From positions 1,302,001 to 1,366,000 of the forward strand of contig MBPM02000008.1 of the NCBI GenBank assembly GCA_001695595.3: a stretch of 64,000 bases of DNA, given 5' to 3'. Shown here one piece after another: positions 55,883 through 64,000 of this stretch. The DNA comes from Plasmopara viticola. Taxonomy: Eukaryota > Oomycota > Peronosporomycetes > Peronosporales > Peronosporaceae. Positions within the stretch are counted from its first letter, which is position 1; each line of letters begins with the position of its first letter. The notes under the pieces are model-generated. The model saw nothing but the letters and a program-made list of their open reading frames with translations. It was not told the DNA's origin and searched no databases. The position numbers and the translations under genes were made by a program.

Positions 55883-58800
55883 TATGACGCCCGAGCGAAC
55901 CAAAGTCCATCTAGACAGTGGGAACTTTATCCACTCGGGATTTAACATGCGCATGGCGCTGGCGCAAAAAAAAATGTTGGCCGCACGTTCAAATCATCAA
56001 GAGAGAAGAGAAGGTGACTGAAACTTTGCTCCTCAACGACGCCAAGGCACTGGGGATCATCGTCCAGGAATTGCAACTACAGCACTTGATCAAGATTCGG
56101 TCTATATCGACGGCTATGCACACTTGGAGCATTTACGAGAGTACCACGCTTCACAACCGTGTGGAGATGACGCGCCGCCTGCATATGTTCTATGTCCAGG
56201 CATCTGGATGCGTTTGACGAATTTGTTGTCGAAGTTCAGTCACTTGACTAGCCTGTTGACGGAACACGACACCTAGTGGTACTGCTGAAAAGCCTCCCGA
56301 CAGATTATAAGCTGATGGTGTCGATTGTGGAAACGACATTACGCTTATTGAGGTCAAGGAGAAGCTTTCGAAGATGCATGAGCGGTTGCAAAAGAAAGAG
56401 ACGACGGAGTGGGCGCTTAAAAAGCAATCGTGGACCTGGACGAAAAGATTACGATCGAAGGAAGAGTAAAGGTGGCTTTTAGGGGAAGTGCTCAAATTGA
56501 AATCGAGTTGGACGCATAAAGCGAAATTGTTCAGTTGGAAGCGATGGGATACGCGGTATTCGCTGTTGGCAAAAAAGGTTTGATGGACGGCTAATCGATA
56601 GCTGTGCGGCTTCGCATATGATGAAGATTATTTGGTTTTTATGATACGATCTTAAGCAGTAATGTGACCATTGTGGACGGCTGGATATTGCTTGTTCTTG
56701 GTAAAGAAAGTATTAAGCTGACTGGGATGGGCGGTAAGTACATCAGGATGCTAGATGTAATGTACATTCCAGACTTCGATAGACGGCTGCTTTCGGTCGA
56801 CAACCTTGCAGATCGTGGTCTACGTGTGGAGTTTCAGCAACATTCAAGTATTCTTTAAGGAAAGAATAAGCCTTAAGCTCTGGACAAAAAAGTCGGCAAA
56901 GCTTTCGTCCTCGATTGCAAGCTTGAAAAAGTGCGCTTTGTGGAGTACACCGGTGGTGACAATCAGTGGGAGCTGTGGCACGCGCACATGGGGCACTCAA
57001 GCGAGAGCGGTAAGGTCAAAACTCAGCATGTGACGCATGATATGCCAGCTTTACGCCGTGGCATAAAAACTATATGCGGTGGATGTATGGAAGGTAAGCA
57101 GACCGTGTCGTGATTTCCTTCACAATCAATATCCAAGCCATCGCGTGCTTTGGAGTTAGTTATACGGATGTGATGGAACCCATGCAAACGGTATCTAAAG
57201 AAGGAGCCAGATATGTGCTAACATTTGTGGATGATTTTTTACCATCTCGCGGTTGCTTACTTGGTTAGGAGTAAGAGTGGGGTCGCCGCGAAATTCGCCA
57301 AATATTCGAAAAATTTTATAAGGAAAGGGAAGAGCGAATTAGATTCATTCGCTCTAACAATGGAATGGAATTCGAGAACAAGAAGGTCACAGCTATGGGC
57401 TCCCGGGATGGTATCATGCACTAGCGGACTGTACATTTCAGCCCCCAACAAAACGATGTAGCGAAACGGATGAATCGCGCTTTCATGGAAAAGGCAAGAA
57501 GCATGCTCCATCACAAGGGCATTTGTATGATTTGGTGGGCGGAAACTGTAAGCACTGCCTCTGTTAGCACCGAACGAAGGAATATGACGCCGTCAAAGTA
57601 AGTTTTAAGAAAAAAACCACGATTGGAAAACCTGCATGTGTTTGGGTCCCTAGGATATGCTCACGCTGACAGAACTGAAAGAATAAAGCTCGACCCTAAG
57701 AGCTATAAGTGTATGCCTCTTGAATATGCTGAAAACGCGAAGGGATTCCGTGTTTATAAACTGGAGTAATTAAAAATCAAGAAAATGGAGAAGCACCTAT
57801 TTTCCTGCTGATTGACGGCCGGCGATAGACGAACCCATGAACAGTGTCGAGGAGTCCACGCAAGATATTAAAATGAATGAGTTCGTATCAGAGCGCAAAA
57901 TTAATCTGGATCAATCTCTAGCACTCGAAGATAAAATAGCAAGTGAGCAAGAGCTGACAGAATATCACCCCCCGCGAATTATTGATGAGAACCGTTTGGC
58001 GATTCGTCTGGGCACAGAGCGGTCAAGGCATTCTCGTGAGGCAACTTTGTTACTGGGGGACAGCTTGGAGCCGGATGATGAAAAGATTTCTGAGGACAGT
58101 GAAGGATCACCGTATCCGAAGCGCCCAAGAATCAACGAAGATGGATTACTTGTCGAAGCAGTGTTGGCATATGCGGCGAAAATCGACGAGGCTTCTGACA
58201 TTCCGAACACATATGCTGAAGCAATTGCAAGCGAAAAAGCAGTGGAGCAATCAAAACTGAGCTTTAACCACATGAACGGAACGGCATTTGCCGAATTGAA
58301 CCGCGCGAAGCTTCTTGTCCAATTAAATGTCGATAGGTTTTCGCTAAGAAGCGTGACGAGAACAGCCGAGTCATTAGCTAAAAGGCACGGCTTGTCGCAA
58401 AGGGGTTTAAACAGCAGTACGGTGTGGATTCTTCTGAAACATACTCCTTCGTATTGAACATGAATTATATTCGGGTTGTCTTGACTTTTTGCGTCGCAGA
58501 CGGACATGAAATGGAACAGCTGGATACCGTTTGTAATTAAGACTACTGGAGATCATGTTTCTTTGTTCGCTGAGGTCATCTACGTAAAGACAAAGCAGCT
58601 AGCGCCTGGAATAAAACGATTCGTGGCGTCTTTGATCCAAATGGTTTCAAGAGTTTTGGTGCGGATTAGTGCGTGAATGTAAAGCTCTCTAGGAGCGGAT
58701 ACATCTCATCTGCCTATATGTGGACGATATGATCGTTGCAGTCAAGACCAGCGCAGAGATCCGTGAAGTCAAAGATTCCCCTCAAAAGTGCTTTAAAATT

Positions 58801-59704
58801 TTAATGAGCTTGGTGACGCAAATTGTATCCTGGAGAAGAGGATTGATCACGAAAAGAAAGCCGGAGCGCTTATAATCAAGCAAACGCGTTACACTAACGG
58901 TGTTACGCAACGATTCGGTCCGCAGAACGCCAAGCCGACCGATAATCCAAATGCCTCTAATCTTAAGCTTTCCAGAGAGCAATCGCCAGGAACAAATGTA
59001 GAAGATACTGAAATGCAGTCGAAGCATTATCGCTCTCTCATCGGCTGTCTCATCTGCAAAACAACATGTACGAAACCGGACATTGCCCACGTAGTTACGC
59101 AGGTATCAAGCTTCCTCGAATATCCTAGATTACGGCATTGGCGAGTTGCAAATTGTGTGCTAAGATACTTGAAGTCAACGCGCCTGCGTGGAATTGTGTA
59201 TGAGAGAGGGACCAGCAACATCATGGTTGAAGCATTCACGTACGCAGACTGGGGAAGCGACATCGATGACAGGCTATCTGTCTCTGGCGTGATGATTAAA
59301 GTTAGTAATGAATCGGTGGTGTTCAAGTGGAATTTTCAGAGAACGAGAACCTGAGTTCAGCGGAAGCCAAGTGTATGGCACTAAGCACGAAGCTTTGTGG
59401 ACGCGCGCAAAGTTGAAGGACATGGGCAAAGACCAGAATCATGCGACACAAGTCTAGGAAGACAAGCAGGGGGCAGTAGCACTAGCCCAGAATGCGTGAT
59501 GTCATGCCAGAAGTAAGCATGTCGACATCAAGCATCACTTCAAGCGAGAAAACATTTTAATACAGAACGATCTAAATCAACTACGTCGACACAAAGTATC
59601 AACATGCGGACATGCTTCCCAAAGCTCTCTGGACTAAGACGCTCGACTTTCTACACAAAAAGACAGGCATCAAGAAACAAGAATCAAAGAAAACTCAACA
59701 TTAG
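55883..59704 (+). pseudogene. Broken Copia Gag-Pol
   Basis: Clear relative of the intact polyprotein. Gag starts near SGNFIHSGFNMRMALA. The pre-integrase block WELWHAHMGHSS is at about 56,970 and its Cys pair ICGGC at about 57,072. Integrase remnants run 57,150-57,600. The linker is open from 57,837 to 58,457, RT YVDDM is near 58,718, RNase H has YADWGSD near 59,243, and the C-terminus lies just before the polypurine tract. Many stops, frameshifts and small losses. The linker segment stays open for 206 codons, but this is not a separate gene. Confidence 0.85.
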
Positions 59705-59717
59705 CGGTGAGTGGGAG

Positions 59718-59959
59718 TGTTAAGATACACCGCTGAATGTGAGTGGATGACGTCACAAGTATCAAAATAAAGTTTACAGTACACTTACATGGTTACGGAT
59801 ACTGATTACGAACATAATGGTAGTCGTCAATTGGTCTAGATAAAAAGATTGCTCGTTGAAGCATTTAGAATGATCTAGACGGTTAGGCTTAGATGAAGGA
59901 CAGAGTAGCGAACTAAGGACCTAGATATATCCACTTAGGTTTTTACCAACAAATCAACA
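59718..59959 (+). repeat. 3' LTR of decayed Copia
   Basis: Begins directly after GGTGAGTGGGAG with TGTTAAG and ends AAATCAACA. It contains ggcttagatgaaggacagagtagcgaactaaggacc, which is also recognisable in the outer LTR near 60,830-60,872. Confidence 0.85.
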
Positions 59960-60607
59960 GGGTGGCTTTCATGCACACATTTTGACATCACATGTGCGTT
60001 GATTAACGTAGAGCAGTAAGCTCATGAGTCCTGGGAGCAAAACCGGAAACTTCCAAAAAAAAATTGCTCGATATCTCGTATGAAGCAAGGACTTGCGGTT
60101 AGAGGTGAGCTCCAGTGCTAAAGGCAGAGTCGCGATTGGACTGGAGTCCTACAGCGATGTCAATTTCGCTACCGACAAGAGCGACAGGAAGTCACTTACT
60201 GCTACTCAGCGATATACCAGTAAGCTGGATCGCGTAGAAGCAAAGAGGTGTCTCATTCTTTAAAATAGAGATCGAGTTCGTTGCAGCGTCGAAATCGCCT
60301 CAGAAATCTCTTTGAATAAGAGAGATGCTGATGGAAGTGGGATTAAAACAGTATTCATGAACTTGCATGTGGATAATCAAAGTGCTTTTCAAGAAAGTGA
60401 AGGTGAACCTTCGTCATCGAGGGCAAAAGTCATCACAAGTTTGTCAAAGACTTTACTCGTTTTTTTATAGAGTTGTGCTACATTCAGTCCGAGCTCATGC
60501 ACGCGGGTCTAATGACCAAGGTACTGGATCGGCACAAGCTCGCCAAGCTGCGGACACTAATAAGTTTGCACTAGCTAAATGTTCTGTGATAAGATGGCGA
60601 GGATGAG
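59960..60607 (+). mobile_element. Right part of the older Copia element (RNase H region)
   Basis: Reading gives GLESYSDVNFATDKSDRKSL near 60,139, matching the Copia RNase H start (G-Y-SDADWA-D-D-RKS-). VDNQSA near 60,370 follows, and the GQxxDIxTK region is lost in frameshifts. Together with 55,090-55,619 it forms one element split by the inner insertion. Confidence 0.7.
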
Positions 60608-60890
60608 TGTTTAAGATACATATATACGATACGCCATCGCATCACTATATGCGTGTAGATGACGTAATAGGATTACGGACATGACGACGCTTGGCGATTA
60701 TGGACATAAAGCTTAGAATTTGTGGACATGTCGAGGCTTAATTATTAAAGTTATGACGACGCTTGATGGAATTGAAAGCATTGAGTTAATCATTGGTTAA
60801 AGTATCAGTAGCAAAGTAGAAGGACAGGCTTAGATGTAGCACACGATTGCGAATTAAGGACCAAAATATGAATATTATTTAATCTGCGCA
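60608..60890 (+). repeat. Probable 3' LTR of the outer Copia (right end approximate)
   Basis: A purine-rich ggcgaggatgag precedes TGTTTAAGATAC, matching the LTR start of the inner element (TGTTAAGATAC). The 3' part (ggcttagatgtagcacacgattgcgaattaaggacc, about 60,829-60,863) aligns with the inner right LTR. The exact right boundary is not determined. Confidence 0.55.
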
Positions 60891-61127
60891 CACCCCCTAA
60901 TACTTCAACCTCCATGTCTCCACCATCTACTGCCCCAACTAGTAATACTGAAAGGGTAACAGACCTTGGATAGCGCAACGACTTTAAAAGACTTTGAGGA
61001 AAGAGTCTTAAATAGCATTTAGTCTGAGTATGGTACGGTGTTGTGCATTTAAAATTTATAGAGTCGGACTCAGGCTGACAGGATCTAGTAAATATTTTAA
61101 AAGAGGAAAACAAAACAATTGATGTGT

Positions 61128-61313
61128 GGTTGGCCTCACGGGGGAAAGGTGCAAGCCCCCGGAGACCGTCCCAATCGCTACCAGCAAGCCAGCATCAATT
61201 AGGCAGTGCAAAAATAAATGTGAAATAGACTTTGCAAAAATTGCAAAAACCAGCTTTCACACTGATTAGAACAGATACTACACTTGATCTTAGCCAAAAG
61301 GCCGAGAAGGTAT
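61128..61313 (-). ncRNA. U2: U2 spliceosomal snRNA
   Basis: Read on the minus strand, the 5' end is ATACCTTCTCGGCCTTTTGG then CTAAGATCAAGTGTAGTATC, essentially the universal U2 5' domain. The branch-point recognition hexamer GTAGTA is at 61,276-61,281. A candidate Sm site is ATTTATTTTTG at about 61,209-61,219. A strong terminal hairpin lies at 61,132-61,167 (GGTCTC CGGGGG paired with CCCCCG GAGGCC, one bulged T). Length about 186 nt, as expected. The 3' end is set just beyond the hairpin. U2 pairs with intron branch sites in the spliceosome. The region after the branch-point domain differs from animal U2 but keeps the layout. Confidence 0.95.
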
Positions 61314-61586
61314 GATTTAATCAATAATTCGGTCTGAAATAGTATACAGCTATTATGCCTATACGTACATACAAATCAAATTGCGTAAGAGTATGGTCTT
61401 TTAACTGTTTCATCTCAAAATAATAACATGACTGCTATTTCTAAGTCTTATCGTTTCATGTTAAGCACCTCAGCTACGCGGGCGTTCATAATTCACAGTC
61501 ACTCTATATTCTTCAATTCCGGTGAAGGCAAGACTGATATCTATTTTTTCTCTCGGTATAGAAATTAAATATAATAGGACATATTT

Positions 61587-61652
61587 GGCATCTGTCTGAA
61601 TGAGAGGTCAAATATTCTAGGCATCTGTCTAACCGAGAGGTCAAATATATGA
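61587..61652. repeat. Two-copy 33-bp tandem repeat
   Basis: Copies start ggcatctgtct at 61,587 and 61,620 and share gagaggtcaaatat. About four fifths of positions match. Located about 270 bp upstream of the U2 5' end. Confidence 0.8.
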
Positions 61653-61826
61653 CTCTTAAAAGTGGCGGAACGCACAACATCACAAACCCGCACTCGGACA
61701 GTTTACTTTGTATAGCCCGTGGCTGTCAACAAGGTAAGCTTCGCGCTCGATTCCAGTCATATATTCGATCAGACATACCACCAATAATTTTAGATGCCAT
61801 TAGATAGACGCCAATGCATAACACTG

Positions 61827-61852
61827 GAATTCGGCAGCATGCTGCCGAATTC
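61827..61852. repeat. Perfect 26-bp palindrome
   Basis: GAATTCGGCAGCA is followed directly by its reverse complement TGCTGCCGAATTC with no loop. No gene boundary explains it. Confidence 0.85.
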
Positions 61853-62214
61853 TGGTCAAGCTTTTAAAATGGTCAATAAAACCTCAAAATTCGTTACATC
61901 AGCTCAAGCTGATGCGATCGCTAGACAGATGATGGTGCTTACCCAGCACTTATGTCGCTATTTATGATGCAGCTGCATCGCATAACAACGATCTCACGCA
62001 GTGGTCATACTCGGTGGCAGTGTTAGACACGTAAAAACTTTCGCATCATATGAAATACTGCTGCAAACAATTGATGACACGAAAAAAAATCTGTATTTGC
62101 TCGAACGTACGTAATGGTGTACATTCAGGTCGATGTAATGGTTGAACAGCATTTGTAAAAGATTTCTAGTAAAAAAAACCTTGGAGGCGGAATTAGATTT
62201 GGCGTTACCATATA

Positions 62215-62465
62215 CTTGCGTCGCATGCGGCTGCTCGGAGGGCGATATCGCTACATTGCATGCACAAAGACTGCTCTTTGGTGCTTGTTGGCCTCACTTA
62301 TAATGCATTTGGTGGGTAGAATTGAGGTTATGCGTTTGCTACCAGAATGTGAGCACTCCTCTAAACAAAGCGGCTGCTTACAGGTGCCATTTGGACGTCT
62401 TGTCATGTGGAATGCTTTAAACGATCATATTGAATGTGAAGATGAAATTGAGGGCGTTGTTTGTT
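62215..62465 (+). pseudogene. Decayed ankyrin-repeat-like remnant
   Basis: Across two frames the translation contains GRIEVMRLLPE and STPLNKAAAYRCHLDVL, which resemble ankyrin consensus pieces (GHxEVVxxLLE; TPLHxAAxxGHLDVV). An upstream CGCSEGDIATLHA fits the same pattern. A stop and frameshifts separate them, and no start is visible. Confidence 0.35.
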
Positions 62466-64000
62466 AGACAATGAAGTCGAGAATACTTTGTCGCGCTGCA
62501 CAAGGCGCACTATCAAAATGTCGCAATAAACTACACAGATCTATAATTTATGACGGCATGGGACCCCGTGCCAACAGGTGTTACGTACCTTTGCACGCTC
62601 GTAAGAATCTCGAAATAACATATATAAAGTTAAAAATGACGTAAATATGGATAGTCTGCCCGAAGTTTGGTTTGCCTCGTTGCTTTCGCATCTTGCCTTA
62701 CCCATGTGTTCTTTACCCATCACTACCTAAGAAAAACGGTTTTTGCAGCTCAAGCACGAAGCGTCGATCGTGCGGTTTCGTCCTCATTTTAGCTACAATC
62801 CTGGCCACAAGTCACCGCACCGTGGACGCCATTTAAGGCTCTTAGTGTCTTCGAAGCAAACTGCGAGAAAAACTGCTGCAGCCGAAGAAAGGCATTAGCA
62901 CTTAACCGCAGCTCAAGCAATGACTCGGTCAAGTTTACGCTTCAAGTTTCACTGATATTTGTTTTGCTCCATCACGTAGTCAAAGTGCAGATGATTTGCT
63001 GAGAGTACACAACATGCACCGGCATTGCCACCAGCCAGTGCTCAAACGCGAAAATGGCGCACTATGTATCCAATGCTGCAACAATCCACATACATCAATC
63101 GAATTAATCAAAATCGATAGCACTTTACCGTAAAACATTCTCCTAGTCTGCTGTCGCCTGTCTCTATATTGCACTTGCACGCCTTTGAAAGTCTGCATGT
63201 AGATGTGTGATACTGCCGATCTCGTTAAGCGCGAGGATGCATGGATGTGGACTTGTTGTCATTTGGTTCGCTCACTGCTCGACACTATTTGACGTCGATT
63301 GGACACTTTCGCATAATACGTATCTTATGCGTTGAACTTTGTATTGTTTTTCTCAAACCTAAGTCGTAAAACCACGCCCGTCAAAAAATGTTTAATTTTC
63401 TTAATAAAACTATTAGATGCACGAATCATAGCACACGTAATACCAATAGTAAGATTTTAACTTATTAACACGGGATTAGGGTAAAAATAATTCACCTGCG
63501 TGAAATCATGCATGAATACTATCACCTACCTTCCCCAGATTAAAATTGCTCGACCTTGACCTCCGCCCGGTCTTTAACGTCTTTCCGTCAGCCTTCACAT
63601 CGATTTTTTTTTATGAAACCTGCTCTTCAACAATCTTTTATGCTGTAGCTCCTCCTTAAGCAGCGTCATGCACTTATTCACTGCATATGCGAAGATACTT
63701 TCCAGGGCTTGCAACCTGTGTGGCCGTGATTTTATCCATTCAAAACTTTTCTCATGTGTTGAGCATGTAGCCATGGGCAATGCACACTGCAGGTGGCGAT
63801 GCACGACGAGTGCGAAAAAGAGTCATTGCTTTTTTGCCACAACCTCGCCTATCTACTTAATGGTTGCCTTTGGTCACTGGAAGCCGGTATCGACACACGG
63901 GTGTTTTCGTGCTTGTCATTCTTAGCCCTTTTCTTTTTTGTCGAATTACTTCCCTAAGCAAGAACTTTTGCATTACATGCTTCATCAAGAGTTTCGTAAG

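Larger units (their letters stand above)
55620..59959 (+). mobile_element. Decayed Copia element related to the intact one, nested in an older Copia
   Basis: LTRs of about 213 and 242 bp flank a broken Gag-Pol. The right LTR starts TGTTAAGATACACCGCTGAA, close to TGTTAACATTACACCGCTGAA of the intact element, and both end in a run like GGTTTTTACC...CAACA. The polypurine tract is identical (GGTGAGTGGGAG) and the primer site nearly so. The two LTRs differ by substitutions and a deletion, so this is an old insertion. No matching target duplication is visible. Confidence 0.88.
61314..64000. other. Interval without supportable intact gene
   Basis: The first bases are the presumed promoter side of the U2 gene. 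The interval also holds a 33-bp tandem duplication, a perfect 26-bp palindrome and an ankyrin-like remnant (listed separately). The remaining short frames have no recognisable domains. Confidence 0.5.

Noticed and set aside
57837..58457. 206-codon frame that could be called a separate gene
   Set aside because: It aligns with the linker between integrase and RT of the intact Copia polyprotein, so it is part of the decayed element.
1..64000. tRNA or rRNA genes
   Set aside because: I scanned for T-loop-like GTTCRANNC with a matching acceptor stem and for conserved rRNA blocks and found none convincing. A tRNAscan or Rfam search would be decisive.

Overview
The window looks like nuclear DNA of an oomycete, most probably a downy mildew or Phytophthora relative. 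The case rests on short introns (59-67 bp), a pair of LRR-TKL receptor-like kinases with phase-2 introns between LRR repeats, initiator-like TCATTTC elements upstream of genes, a tandem family of small secreted proteins, and many Copia and Gypsy LTR retrotransposons separating small gene islands. No species can be named from sequence alone.

Layout. (1) 1-15,722 is a tandem array of about 1.47-kb units. Ten full units and an interrupted eleventh carry eleven minus-strand copies of a small secreted Ala-rich then Gly/Trp-rich protein; the array runs off the left edge. Six copies end in GGGW repeats, four share a frameshifted Arg-rich tail, and one is broken by a 1-bp deletion. (2) 15,723-20,164 is a complete, apparently young Copia element (identical 146-bp LTRs, 5-bp target duplication AAAAC, intact 1364-codon Gag-Pol) inserted in the last unit; a diverged piece of that unit continues to about 20,330. 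(3) 20,331-26,037 is gene-poor. (4) 26,038-32,152 is a compact gene island: two tandem AGC-type protein kinases with an unusual insert, a CTP-dependent lipid (dolichol/phytol/diacylglycerol-type) kinase with one intron, and, convergent with it, a PGS1-type phosphatidylglycerophosphate synthase. (5) 32,153-49,472 is a retrotransposon graveyard with decayed Gypsy pol pieces. (6) 49,473-54,858 holds two tandem LRR transmembrane TKL kinases. (7) 55,090-60,890 is a nested pair of decayed Copia elements, the inner one related to the intact element. (8) A U2 spliceosomal snRNA gene lies on the minus strand at about 61,128-61,313. The rest to 64,000 is intergenic, with a decayed ankyrin-like remnant.

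How the genes relate: the two lipid genes act in membrane lipid and polyprenol or phosphatidylglycerol metabolism; the AGC pair and the TKL pair are two separate local duplications of signalling genes; the secreted array is a recently amplified and homogenised family whose role (host interaction or cell wall) is inference only.
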